Positions 8,563 through 18,200 of a stretch of 64,000 bases of DNA are shown piece by piece. Below the pieces are notes generated by a model. The model was not told the origin of the DNA. It made no database searches and was given only the letters and a program-made list of their open reading frames with translations. Within the stretch, counting starts at the first letter, position 1; the number at the start of each line of letters is the position of its first letter. The stretch comes from DATKPA01 sp051955985. Lineage in GTDB: Bacteria > Planctomycetota > Phycisphaerae > WQYP01. The position numbers and the translations under genes are program-made. The stretch lies in NCBI GenBank assembly GCA_051955985.1, contig JBQCGD010000071.1:1-64000 (forward strand). Direction: 5' to 3'.

Positions 8563-10008
8563 TCACGCGCGGCGCTTGCGTCGCAGAAGCATCACGCCCG
8601 CGGCAGCGAGAGCGGCGAGAGAGCCGGGCTCGGGGGCGGCCATGGCGAGGGAGCCGGTGGCCTGGAGGGCGGTCGTGGGGAGGGTTTTTCCGAAATTGTT
8701 GAGGACGCCGGAGAGGTCGGTGAGGTCGATGGTTGCCGCGCCGTCGAAGTTGCCGCTGGTCCAGTGGGAAGAGGCCTGTCCGAAGTGGTTGAGGACGGTG
8801 GAGAGGTCGGTCAGATCGACTTTGCCATCGAGATTGGAATCGCCGACGTATGTTGCCTTGATGAGGATGTCGGAGGGGGAGACGGGATCGCCGTCGAAGG
8901 TGGAGAGGTTGAGCGTGCCGGCGGTTCCGACGCCGAGGGTGAGTCCGGCAGCGCTGCCGGCGCTGCTGGTGATTCCGGAAGTGCCGCCGCGGCCCGTGAG
9001 GAGCAGTTGTTCAACCTGCGAGAGGGTAGAGCCGCCGCGGATGATCATTTCGTGGTTGGAGATATCGAGGCGACCGCCGGAGGCCATCGTGAAATTGTCT
9101 GAGGTGAGGGCCCGCGCGGGGGTGCCGGAGGAAGCGGCGGTGCTGGCGACATTCACGGTGCCGTTGATGGTGATCGTCTGGGTTTTGAAGGTGGGCGTGT
9201 TGAAGGTTCTTCCGGCGGGGACGGTGATCGCATAACCGTAGGCGAGGGAGAGGGCTTCGAGGTCCTGGAAGCCGATATCGATGCGGGTTCCGGTGGGGAG
9301 GGCGCCCTGGCCCATCAAATCGGAGGAGTCGGCGAACTGAACGAGGCCGGGAAGGCTGGAGGAAGCGAGGGGAATGTTCAGGCCGCCGGGGGTCTGGTCG
9401 AAGACGGCGGTGCTTCCGGTGACGGTGACGTGGTCCATCCACTTGTTACCGGCGGCGAGATTGCCGGCGGAATCCTGGTAGAGGGTGGTGAATCCGAGAG
9501 CCTGCCCGATGGATTTGCGGAGGACGGTGAGGGCATCCCATTGGGTGGAGTTGGGGTCGGGATTGGGGTTGGGGGCGGCCTGGTTGAAGGCGAGGGTGAG
9601 GTAGTCGGGGTAGTTGGCGCCGGTGTTGCGCGGGTTCATGAGGTCGGAATTGATTTTGATGGTGTGGCTCACCATGGGGAGGTAGGGGTATTCGTTGGTG
9701 CCGGCGGGCGGATTGACGACGCTTCCCTGCCACTGCCCGAGGTACGTGGTGAAGGGATTTCCTCCTGCGGGGAGGAAGAGGAAGGTCATGTTGATATTTT
9801 GATTTGGATCCGAATAGGAGAGAAGATTGGTCCAATCGTTGATGGCGGTATTGGCGACGGCCATGGAGTTGGCATCCCACACAACGGGGGGGGTGAGGTT
9901 GGCGGAGTTGCTGCTGAAGGTGGGGGTGATGGTGAATGCCCAGCCGGTGCTTGCGAGCGTTGCCGCAGAAGCGATGGTTAAACCGGAAAGAATGACGCGA
10001 TTTCGCAT
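8563..10008 (-). CDS. PEP-CTERM secreted protein with dockerin-type repeats and a degenerate metalloprotease-like domain
   Basis: A 481-residue exported protein. Residues 1-24 are a signal peptide (TLASTGWAF). The central domain resembles secreted zinc metalloproteases of planctomycetes, but the segment VLRKSIGQALGF sits where the HEIGHALGF zinc site would be: both histidines and the catalytic Glu are replaced (KSIGQ). From about residue 390 come two dockerin type I-like calcium loops, DSNLDGKVDLTDLSTVLNHFG and the diverged NFDGAATIDLTDLSGVLNNFG. The C-terminus APEPGSLAALAAAGVMLL plus RRKRR is a PEP-CTERM sorting tail. It is probably a surface-processed binding protein rather than an active protease. 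Confidence 0.8.
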   Translation of the reverse strand: MRNRVILSGLTIASAATLASTGWAFTITPTFSSNSANLTPPVVWDANSMAVANTAINDWTNLLSYSDPNQNINMTFLFLPAGGNPFTTYLGQWQGSVVNPPAGTNEYPYLPMVSHTIKINSDLMNPRNTGANYPDYLTLAFNQAAPNPNPDPNSTQWDALTVLRKSIGQALGFTTLYQDSAGNLAAGNKWMDHVTVTGSTAVFDQTPGGLNIPLASSSLPGLVQFADSSDLMGQGALPTGTRIDIGFQDLEALSLAYGYAITVPAGRTFNTPTFKTQTITINGTVNVASTAASSGTPARALTSDNFTMASGGRLDISNHEMIIRGGSTLSQVEQLLLTGRGGTSGITSSAGSAAGLTLGVGTAGTLNLSTFDGDPVSPSDILIKATYVGDSNLDGKVDLTDLSTVLNHFGQASSHWTSGNFDGAATIDLTDLSGVLNNFGKTLPTTALQATGSLAMAAPEPGSLAALAAAGVMLLRRKRRA

Positions 10009-10118
10009 GGAAATCTCTCTTTACAACTCAATTCTCACAGGGGATGGACTCTCAGTGTACGAAAACGTACCACCGAAACGAATCGTAGCAACAAAGTCGC
10101 GGCGGGTTTGAGAATTGA
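10009..10118. promoter_or_regulatory. Upstream region of the PEP-CTERM gene with palindromes
   Basis: GTACG and CGTAC flank AAAA at 10057-10070. Nine-base inverted repeats CAATTCTCA (10028-10036) and TGAGAATTG (10109-10117) bracket the whole region. The TGAGAAT core resembles a Fur half site, but this is only a resemblance. No ORF is present. Confidence 0.35.
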
Positions 10119-10544
10119 TTAAATACCGGTAGGGTCTTCCCAAACGCCGGGGACGGCGATTTCCAGCAGATTATTATCGGGGTCGCGAAGGTAGAAGGAG
10201 ACTATCGGCCCCGCGGCGCCATTTCGCTGGACGGGGCCGAGTTCTGGCGAAATACCCAGAGCGCCCAGCCGATTCGCGAGGCAGTCGAGCGTGAGGCTCG
10301 ATAAGAGACAGAAATCGGCACTTCCGACGGTTGCGCGGCCGGCGCGGGGGTGGATGACGCGGCCGACCTCATGAAAGTGAATTCGCTGCCGCAGCGGGCC
10401 GGTTCCGAACGCCACGCCGGTCCTGCCATCGCCGAAGTTCACGCGTTCCATGCCCAGTTTTTCATAAAAGGCACAAGCCCGCGGGATGTCGGTGACGGTG
10501 AGGACGAGGTGATCGTAGCGATCAAGTTCGAGGGCATTTTCCAT
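10119..10544 (-). CDS. VOC/glyoxalase-fold protein
   Basis: A 141-residue vicinal-oxygen-chelate protein made of two beta-alpha-beta-beta-beta modules. The N-terminal metal-binding His lies in RYDHLVLTVTDIPRACAFYE, a second candidate in RIHFHEVG, and the last Glu in RDPDNNLLEI, the usual metal ligands of the family. Family members include glyoxalases, extradiol dioxygenases and antibiotic resistance proteins; the substrate cannot be assigned. It lies 33 bases downstream of the epimerase gene on the same strand. Confidence 0.85.
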   Translation of the reverse strand: MENALELDRYDHLVLTVTDIPRACAFYEKLGMERVNFGDGRTGVAFGTGPLRQRIHFHEVGRVIHPRAGRATVGSADFCLLSSLTLDCLANRLGALGISPELGPVQRNGAAGPIVSFYLRDPDNNLLEIAVPGVWEDPTGI

Positions 10545-10577
10545 GGGGCAATTTTAGCGTGGGGCGGAGCGGTTCAG

Positions 10578-11603
10578 TCATTTTTTCTTCAGGAGGCCGA
10601 ATTTTTCGAGGACACGGTCTTCGGCGTCGTCGTCGAATGCCCGCGCATCGACGACGCCGGGGGGGTTGGCGCGTTCCCACGCCACAGTGCGTCGGAAGGC
10701 TTCTTCGGTGGTGACGATTTCGGAGTAGCCGAGTTCGCGGCGGATGGCGGCGTCGTTGATGACGACATCATGGCGGAAATCGACTTCATCATGGAGCAGG
10801 TGTTTTGGGCATTCGTCGCGTGGCACGATGAGGACCTGCCCGCGGTACCGGGCTGCACGGGCGAGGGTGTGAAGCCGCTCGGCGACGGTGGGCGTGCGTC
10901 CCTGCGGCCCCTCGCCGATGTTGAAGAACCGCAATCCCTCGTGCAGCGGCGATGTGACCGCGAGGACGAGGGCGTGGGCGACGTTCTCGACGTAGGCGTG
11001 GGACCAGCGGAAATTTCCCTGAGCGGGGTCGAGGAGAATGGCGGGCCGTTTGTCTTCCATGCGTTTGAGAAAGGGGTAGAAGCGATGCTGGGCGTCGCCC
11101 GGGCCGTAGACCGCGGGCATTCGGAGGATGGTTGCGGGCAGGGTTTCCGCGTGGGCGGCGACGATTTCTTCGACATCGATTTTTTCGTACTCTCCTCCGC
11201 GGATGTATCGCGAGGTCCGGAGGGGCGCGGTTTCCGACAGGGGCAGACTGGATGGGGGCCGGTCCTCTTTTCGAAGCAGCGCCCCGAAAGCGGCGTAGAC
11301 ATCCTGGCTGGAAGCGACGACCAGATGTTTTGCGTGGCCGGCGAAGACTTCGGCGGCCTGTTCGGCATCGCGGCGGGTCATGGCGACCATGTGAAGGACG
11401 ACGTCGAAGGCGGGGGCACGCAGAGCTGTCGCGAATTGGGATAACTCGCGTGCATCGCCGAGGATTTCAGCAACATCACGGATATCCTCCGGCAGCCGGT
11501 GTTCGCCGCGATGAAACACCGTCACGCCATGTCCGCGTGCAAGGAGCCCACGCAGCACGTGCGGGCCGTTAAAGCTGGTTCCACCTATTACCAGGATGTT
11601 CAT
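10578..11603 (-). CDS. NAD-dependent epimerase/dehydratase (atypical SDR)
   Basis: A 341-residue Rossmann-fold protein beginning ILVIGGTSFNGPHVLRGLL, the Gly-rich nucleotide motif of the extended/atypical SDR group. SSQDVYAAFG occupies the position of the SDR Ser, but the usual YxxxK may be represented by GGEYEKIDVEE. MPAVYGPGD and the FRWSHAYVENVAHA segment are typical of sugar-nucleotide epimerases. The substrate is unknown. It is upstream of and probably co-transcribed with the VOC gene. Confidence 0.85.
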   Translation of the reverse strand: MNILVIGGTSFNGPHVLRGLLARGHGVTVFHRGEHRLPEDIRDVAEILGDARELSQFATALRAPAFDVVLHMVAMTRRDAEQAAEVFAGHAKHLVVASSQDVYAAFGALLRKEDRPPSSLPLSETAPLRTSRYIRGGEYEKIDVEEIVAAHAETLPATILRMPAVYGPGDAQHRFYPFLKRMEDKRPAILLDPAQGNFRWSHAYVENVAHALVLAVTSPLHEGLRFFNIGEGPQGRTPTVAERLHTLARAARYRGQVLIVPRDECPKHLLHDEVDFRHDVVINDAAIRRELGYSEIVTTEEAFRRTVAWERANPPGVVDARAFDDDAEDRVLEKFGLLKKK

Positions 11604-11755
11604 GCCCTCATCCTACCCGCTGTGTTTCTCTCCATCACCCGAATCCCATGGCTCCGCTCCGACCGCTCTGAAGTGTTCGAACCGTCATTGGTTCCTGAGA
11701 AGTTGCGGCCATTTCTGGTGAAGATCGCGTTTCAGAGGTAGAGCAGGAGTTTTCG

Positions 11756-12442
11756 ATGCGCGAAGTTGCGCCCGGCGTTTACCAGTTTCGGTTCCTCTGG
11801 CCGCACGCTTTTAACGCGTATTATCTGCGGGAGGGCGACAGCGGGATCGTAGTGGATACGGGTATCCGCTGGTCGTGGCCATTCATTCGCCGACAGCTCA
11901 GGGGGCGGCCGGTTTCCGCGGTGCTGCTGACGCATGCGCACCCGGACCACCAGGGGTGCGCCGCGAGGATCTGCAGAGCGAAAAATGCCGAGTTCCTGGT
12001 TCATGAAGCGGATGCCGACAGTGCCGAGGGCAAGAGGCCTCTCGTGCGGCAGAATGCGGTTTGGGAAATCGTAGGCAACATGATCTGGGCGGGCGAGCGG
12101 TACCCCGTGTCGCGGCGCCTGAAGGAAGGGGACCGGATCGCGGGCTTCACGGTCGTCCACCTTCCGGGCCACACTGCGGGTCATATCGGTTTGTTCCGGG
12201 AAGCCGACGGCGTCTTCATTGTTGGCGATATCGTCAACACCAACGACTATCTCACCGGGCTGCTCACGGTGCTGCGCGAATCGCCGCGCACGTTCTCCGC
12301 GGACCCGGCGCGGAACCGGGATTCCATTCGGAAGATGCACAGTTTCTCCCCGCGGCTGATCCTCCCGGGGCATGGGCCGGCGTTCGGCAACATGGAAAAG
12401 CTGGATCGCTTCGTTAGCAGGCTGAAAATGAAACACGGATGA
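11756..12442 (+). CDS. MBL-fold metallo-hydrolase
   Basis: A 228-residue metallo-beta-lactamase-fold hydrolase. The dinuclear zinc motif is present as LLTHAHPDHQG, with later ligands in LPGHTAGH, VGDIVN and LPGHGPAFG. The N-terminus EVAPGVYQFR is typical of the glyoxalase II-like group. A purine-rich stretch (GAGCAGGAG) precedes the ATG. The last codons and stop lie inside a repeat (AACACGGATGAACA), so the C-terminus may have been altered by it. The substrate is unknown. Confidence 0.88.
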   Translation: MREVAPGVYQFRFLWPHAFNAYYLREGDSGIVVDTGIRWSWPFIRRQLRGRPVSAVLLTHAHPDHQGCAARICRAKNAEFLVHEADADSAEGKRPLVRQNAVWEIVGNMIWAGERYPVSRRLKEGDRIAGFTVVHLPGHTAGHIGLFREADGVFIVGDIVNTNDYLTGLLTVLRESPRTFSADPARNRDSIRKMHSFSPRLILPGHGPAFGNMEKLDRFVSRLKMKHG

Positions 12443-12476
12443 ACAGGGAGGGGATCCGTGTTGATCCGTGTGCGTT
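12430..12476. repeat. Repeat overlapping the MBL stop codon
   Basis: AACACGGAT (12433-12441) is followed by ATCCGTGTT and a second GATCCGTGTG unit, so the block is both an inverted and a direct repeat. The stop codon of the MBL gene lies in the first arm. The unit resembles the ATCCGCG/GATGAACGC family seen at about 2.05 and 26.0 kb. Confidence 0.6.
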
Positions 12477-12491
12477 TGGGGGGGCGTTGGA

Positions 12492-12926
12492 TCAGCGGGC
12501 GACATTCCGGCCGGTCGGATCAATCTGGACGCGCACATGGGTGCGCATTGATCCCGGGGAGACGGTGATCACGCAATCCTCGTTGTTTTTGGTGTAGTGG
12601 AGCGAGATTTCGTTGTGCACCAGTTGATTCTGGTCGACGAAGATCCAGCCTTTCTGGGGCATCTCGTCCTTGTAGAAGCGAACGACGGGGAGGACGTCTT
12701 CGCCGCCTTCGTACTTGTGGTCGACGAAGCGGATGCCGGAGGCTTCGACCTTGCTTGTCGAATCGCCAGTCATGGAGAAGCCAGCGGGGATCGGCACATC
12801 GGCGATCGGCGCATTGGCTGCGGGCATCAAGGGGGCGTTCGGGTCCTTATGTCCCCCGCAAGCCGCAAGACCCGCCACCCCAACGAGAAGACCAAGAGCA
12901 CAAGCAAGGCGCGGCGCCAGTCGCAT
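12492..12926 (-). CDS. Lipoprotein of unknown function
   Basis: A 144-residue protein with a lipoprotein signal (MRLAPRLACALGLLVGVAGLA then AC-GG), lipid-modified Cys at about residue 23. The mature part includes VPIPAGFSMTGDS and a C-terminal domain (VVRFYKDEMPQKGW) that resembles the fold seen in small secreted proteins comparing a measured amount with time or dose; no family is assigned. The ATG at 12926 has GGAG nine bases upstream. It converges with the MBL gene. Confidence 0.75.
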   Translation of the reverse strand: MRLAPRLACALGLLVGVAGLAACGGHKDPNAPLMPAANAPIADVPIPAGFSMTGDSTSKVEASGIRFVDHKYEGGEDVLPVVRFYKDEMPQKGWIFVDQNQLVHNEISLHYTKNNEDCVITVSPGSMRTHVRVQIDPTGRNVAR

Positions 12927-13041
12927 ACGGATCTCCAGAGCGAAACAGAACCACCAGGGCGCCGATTCTTGAGCGCCCATCCGAGGTTGTCAATGCAGGC
13001 GGATTCTGCGACAGTCGCCGCGGCCTTCATGGAGGAACGCA

Positions 13042-13944
13042 ATGGCCCGTCGTCGAACCCGAGAGCCCGGCCCGCGGAGCAACGCCGCGCTCCTGCAACT
13101 CGCCATCGTCCTGCTGCTGATCCTCGTCGTGGCGGCGGGCTTGTATTTTTGGAAGGAGCAGCAAAAGCAGGGGAGCCAACCGCGACCGCTTCCGCAGGCG
13201 ACGACGGCGGCTTCGACCACGCAGGGACTCATTTCCGACGACGGGATTCTGTTCGCAGGGATGCCCGAGCCGCGCGATCCGTCGCTTTCGGTCGAGGTTC
13301 TCAAGAACAGGGCGTACATGGTGGGGTATTCGGAGAAGCGCAAAGATCCGCTGTGGTCGGCCTATCGCGTCCGGCACATGGAGCATCCGTACGTCCTCGA
13401 ACGGCCGAAGGGGGAGTTCCTCACGGACGATCGCACGTTTGCCCGGGTCAGCCATCACGATTTCACGGGCTCCGGCTTTGACCGCGGGCACATGACGCCG
13501 AATAACGCGATTGCGCACTGCTACGGCGGGGAGGCCCAGAAGGAGACGTTCCTGCTTTCGAACATCTGCCCGCAGGCGCCCGCGCTGAACCAGAAGGTCT
13601 GGGAGCACCTGGAGGCGCGTGAACTGGCCTACGCGGACGACTTTGGGGAGATCTGGGTGATTGACGGGCCGATCTTTCCCGACGAATTGGGGGGCACAAC
13701 GCGCACGCTGCGGTCCGGCATCGCCATTCCGGCGGCGTTCTATAAGATCATTCTGGAAGCGCACAGCGGCAGGCCGCGGCTTTTTGCGGTGATCATGCCG
13801 CAGACGGTGAAGGGGACGGAATCTCCGCAGCAATTTCTCGTCAGCTTGAAAGAGGTGGAAGAGGAGACGGGGCTGACGTTTTTTCCGAGGCTCGAGCCTG
13901 CGACCCACGCGGAGCTTGAATCCAGAGTGTTTCCCATGTGGTAG
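13042..13944 (+). CDS. Membrane-anchored DNA/RNA non-specific endonuclease (NUC1 type)
   Basis: A 300-residue protein with a positive N-terminus, one transmembrane anchor (about residues 18-38) and an extracytoplasmic beta-beta-alpha-metal nuclease. The family motif D-R-G-H is present in GSGFDRGHMTPNNA, followed by the metal-binding Asn region LSNICPQAPALNQKVW. Relatives cleave single- and double-stranded nucleic acids with Mg. The anchor places the active domain outside the cytoplasm, suited to degrading external DNA or acting as an envelope defence. The next gene may encode an immunity-like protein. Confidence 0.9.
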   Translation: MARRRTREPGPRSNAALLQLAIVLLLILVVAAGLYFWKEQQKQGSQPRPLPQATTAASTTQGLISDDGILFAGMPEPRDPSLSVEVLKNRAYMVGYSEKRKDPLWSAYRVRHMEHPYVLERPKGEFLTDDRTFARVSHHDFTGSGFDRGHMTPNNAIAHCYGGEAQKETFLLSNICPQAPALNQKVWEHLEARELAYADDFGEIWVIDGPIFPDELGGTTRTLRSGIAIPAAFYKIILEAHSGRPRLFAVIMPQTVKGTESPQQFLVSLKEVEEETGLTFFPRLEPATHAELESRVFPMW

Positions 13945-14024
13945 CGAAAAGAGCGGGGGGTTCATTCGCGGGTTGTGAGGCGGCTTCGGTTCCATTCATT
14001 GACAGGTTTGCTCCCACGGACAAG

Positions 14025-14588
14025 ATGAATGCAATGGCCGAAGGCTCGACGATCTCACTCACGATTTCCGATCTCCGCGCAGTGGCGGCGTATGCCGCGG
14101 CATGCGCGCGAGCGGCATTGCCGATTTTCGAGCGTGACCGTCCCGGCGACCCACGGCCGCGGGAAGCGATCGAGGCTGCACAAGCGTTTGCGGAGGGGGC
14201 GGAGCGCAGCAAATTGCTGCGGGATGTCGCGTGGGGGGCGCAGCGTGCTGCGCACGAAGCTCGGGACGCCGATCGTCCGGCCGCCAGCGAAGCTGCGCGG
14301 GCCGCACTCGCCGCGGCAGGGGCCGCTTTCCTGCACCCGTTGGCCAAAGCGACGCAGGTGAAGCACATCCTTGGATCTGCGGGGCATGCCGCGAGAGCGT
14401 TGGAGATTGCCGGCGGAGAGGATCGCGGGATCGGCGGCGCCCACCTGTCGCGTGCGCGAGCCCTGGCGACGCCGCTGGTTGTGGATGTGCTGAAGCGCTA
14501 TCCGCCCGCTCCGCCGGGTGGCGGCCGCGTGGGAGCGCTGATCCGGGAGCTCGACGAATCGCTTCGCAGGTGTCCACCGAGGCGGTAG
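14025..14588 (+). CDS. Imm5-like alpha-helical protein
   Basis: A 187-residue, alanine-rich helical protein. The repeated pattern LRAVAAYAAACARAALPIFE, RPGDPRPREAIEAAQAFAEG, AWGAQRAAHEARD is that of the Imm-5-like putative immunity proteins (sometimes misnamed exonuclease SbcC). An alternative GTG overlaps the nuclease stop at 13938, but the extra residues look noncoding; I use the ATG at 14025. It is 80 bases downstream of the NUC1 nuclease on the same strand. Members of this family also occur away from toxins, so immunity is unproven. Confidence 0.65.
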   Translation: MNAMAEGSTISLTISDLRAVAAYAAACARAALPIFERDRPGDPRPREAIEAAQAFAEGAERSKLLRDVAWGAQRAAHEARDADRPAASEAARAALAAAGAAFLHPLAKATQVKHILGSAGHAARALEIAGGEDRGIGGAHLSRARALATPLVVDVLKRYPPAPPGGGRVGALIRELDESLRRCPPRR

Positions 14589-14643
14589 TAGGTTCGCTGG
14601 GAGGAGGGGGTTCGGCGAAAGCCTCGACGGGACGCCGGCAACG

Positions 14644-15114
14644 TCAATCAGCCGCCTGGGCCCGCGCCGTTGTCGCTGCCGGTCCCCACCGCGCATCGCG
14701 GTGCATCGGCAACAGCTCAGGCCGCTCGAGCAAGTCAACGGCCTGCTTCGGATCGGTGGTGGTGAGATGCGAGAAAAAATCGAAGAACTTGTTTGCGTCA
14801 CCGGACTGCGCGAGGCAGAGGGCGGCGTTGAAACGGATTTTTTGCACAACGCCGGGATCGGGCTGGAGGTCGAGAGCCCGGAGGTACGCCTGGCCGGCGT
14901 GGTCGAAGCGTTTCTTTTCCTGCAGCGCCGCGGCGTAGGCGCACCAAGTCGCGACATCGCCGCGGCCGGAGGAGATGGCCCGTTCGAGCTGATCAATGGA
15001 AGCAGCGCCGCCGGTGTTGGAGTGGAGTTGTCCCGTGGCTGCGAGGGCAGTGAATCCGAGGGCGATGGTTGCCGCAAGTGCGATTCCCGAGGTTTTCCGT
15101 GAATGCTGATTCAT
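14644..15114 (-). CDS. Exported TPR-like protein
   Basis: A 156-residue protein starting MNQHSRKTSGIALAATIALG, with a signal peptide (about residues 1-28). The mature part contains tetratricopeptide-like helices: ISSGRGDVATWCAYAAALQEK, HAGQAYLRALDLQP, ALCLAQSGDANKFF. TPR proteins are scaffolds. It is divergent from the GT-GH10 fusion gene, and the two starts are 142 bases apart. No function can be assigned. Confidence 0.7.
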   Translation of the reverse strand: MNQHSRKTSGIALAATIALGFTALAATGQLHSNTGGAASIDQLERAISSGRGDVATWCAYAAALQEKKRFDHAGQAYLRALDLQPDPGVVQKIRFNAALCLAQSGDANKFFDFFSHLTTTDPKQAVDLLERPELLPMHRDARWGPAATTARAQAAD

Positions 15115-15256
15115 GCTTGTGCGTTGTACCGTAAAATGTTGTTCTGAAACAAGGGAAAGTTTCGAGTTCGATCGGTTTTGGTTCCGCGATGAAGCGGTTT
15201 TTGAAGTTTGTGGGCGCATCGGCAAGCACCGGTGCGAACGGGAGAACGGGAACGCG

Positions 15257-18200
15257 ATGTCCAGTGCAGTCCAACCTTTTCCGCAGCTTGCGGAACAACG
15301 CCAGCGCTTTGCCATTGAAAGCAGCGTACCGGCGAGCGTCGGCGTGGCGTTGTGCCTCCTGCTGGCGGTGGCGCAGATCGCGATCGCCGGCTACCGCCTG
15401 GGCGTGGGGAACCAGTCGATCCAGATTGCCTTCCTGAAGCATTGGGCGGACCCGTCGCTTTTCACCAACGACGAAATGGTGAAGCAGACGCTGCCGCTGT
15501 ACCCGAGCTATTTCTTCCGCGGGCTTGCGCCACTTCTGAAAATGTTTCCGCTGGATGCCTTGTATTTCACTCTGCACGTGCTGACGACGTTTTTTACGCT
15601 GGTGACGACTTATTTTCTCGGGCGGAGCATCTTCCGCAGCCACGCGTCGGGCTTGGCGGCGGTGGCGCTGCTCGTGGCGGGGCATCACCACGCGCTGGCG
15701 GGCGACACTCTTTACTCGGCGGGATTCACGCACACGTACGTGGCACTCCCGCTGGCGCTGGCCGCCCTTGGTCTGGCGTACCGCCGGCAGATGCTCTGGG
15801 CGTTTGCGGTGGCGGGGGTTCTTTTTGACCTGCACGCGCTGACGGGCGCCTACACGCTGCTGATGCTGATCGCGGCGCTCCTGGCTGACTTTCCGGAAAC
15901 GCCGTTTCGCGCCTGGATCGCGCGGACGGGGCTTTGCGCGGCGATCTCCATCGGGGTTTCGGCTCCGACGCTCCTGCAGATGCTCCACGCCCACCAGACC
16001 TTCGACACCACGTGGCTCAACCTGATGCAGCTCCGGTCCGCCGACCATTCGTTTCCCGCCACGTGGTGGGACGCCGGCAATCCGGACCTGCCGCGATTTG
16101 CCCTCCTATTTGCGCTCTTCGCTCTTTCGTGGGGGTTCTCGCCTGCGCGCCGTGCGGACAACCAGCGTGCGCTCCGCGTGTCGATCTACATGTCCTCGGC
16201 GGTGCTCGCCCTGTTCGCGATCGGCTACCTCTTCACGGAAGTATGGCCGATGCCGCTGATGATCCGGCTTCAACCGTTTCGGGCATCGCGTCTTTTGATG
16301 GTGCTGATGTTCGTCCACATCGCCCACGCGGCGGTTGAGGGAATCCGCGTGGGTTGGAAGGGCAGGGCGCTCACGCCGGACGGCTCGATGCTCCCGCTTT
16401 CGGGATTGGTCCGCGGCGCCGAGGTCTTTGCGGGCATCCTCGTGCTCATGACGCTCGCCGTTCCCTCGCTACTTCCGCTGCTTCCCCTCACCGTTCTCGT
16501 GGTGACGATCGCAGCGTTTATCTCCGGCCGGCTTTCAATGACGCAGGCGATCCTCGCCGGCGGTTCCCTGATTGTCGCGATTCTTGCATACAAGCAGATC
16601 CAGTTTCCGGTTCCGCTGCTTTCGACGGATCTCTCCCTGCTGCCGCACGAGTGGCTGACCTCTCGACTGGCGTGGTCCGCGCTCGGCGCCGCCACGCTTT
16701 TCGCGATCCTGCTGAGCGTCTTGCGTCATCCGGTTCCGCGCATCGTCACGCTGGCGGCCACCCTCATCGCGGGCGCCATCTGCACCGGGATCCTTTTCGG
16801 CGGCGAATTCAACGCGCCGCCGGTGGATGCGAACCTGGCCTCCATCTCGGCCTGGGCCCGCAAAGACACGCCCAAAGATGCCCTGTTCCTCACGCCCACG
16901 GGCTTTTCCAACTTCCGCATTGACGCCGACCGCGCGCTGGTGGGCGACTGGCGTGACGGCACGCAGCTCTACTTCTCGGGCAACTTCGCCCCGGACTGGT
17001 TCTCGCGAGTGACGGACCTGGAGCCGGGGCTTGAACGCACACCGGACGGCAACCGTCTTCTCACACGAGGGCGCCCGCTGGGCACCCTGGAGACGGACGC
17101 TCTCCTTGCGCTCGCGAGGAAGTACCACGCGGCCTACATTCTTCTTCCGACGCCGCCCAAAGATCACGAAAAGCCGCTCCAGGTTGCGTACAGCGACGCG
17201 CATTACACGGCATATCTCCCGCGGCCAAGCGCGCAGGCCGCCGCCATTCCCAAAGGGGTCATCAACCCCGCCCAATGGCTGGCGATGCAGAAATTCATGC
17301 AGACGACGGTGCAGCAGAACATTGAGAAGTACCGGAAGGCGGACGTGACGCTGCAGGTGGTGGATTCCTCCGGCCGCCCGGTGCAGGATCTGCCGGTGGT
17401 TTTCAACCAGGTCCGGCACGCGTTCAATTTCGGCTGCTCGCTGGGCTTTTTTGAACCCAACAACATTTCCCCCATCGGTGACCAAAAGGCTGCCCCGGTC
17501 ACGCCGCAGGAGCTGCAGCTTTTTCCCAGCGTCTTCAACGCGTCGATGATCCCCTTCACCAGCAAATGGCTCTATATTGAGCGCAAGCCGGGCGAATACT
17601 ACTTCAATGATCTCGACAAGTACGTCGATTACTGCACCGAGCACCACATCCAGGTCGAGTACCATTTTCTCTCGGGGATTGCGCCCTCGTGGCTCGAACG
17701 CAACCAGGCGAAGCGGGTCCAGGAATTTCCGAAGTACGCCAGCACCGTCGTCGGGCGCTACGCCGACCGGATCAAGTACTGGCAAATCACCAACGAAGGC
17801 CGGGACATGCAGGCGGTTCCCGGCGTGTACAAAACGCTGCGTGCGAAGTACCCGAACCTGCAGCTCGGCATCGCGGACTGCGTGAAATTCTGGTCGGAAG
17901 ATTCGAATCCCGTCGGCGCGCGCATGGACATGTACCGCGGCGTCCAGGCCATTGCGTGGCTCAAATCACAGGGCGTCAAACTCGATTTCTTCGGCATCCA
18001 CGGCCATCGCCCGTACGGCCTGTGGGCGGACCCGCGCACCATGTACGACGTGATCGACACGGTGGCGCAGCAAGGAGTGAAGATTCACATCACGGAGATG
18101 CTTCTTCCCCTCGGCGACAACATCATTGGGCCGGTGCGCCGCGGCATCTGGACGCCGCAGCTTCAGGCGGACTTCCTCGAGCAATACACCCGGGTCTGCT

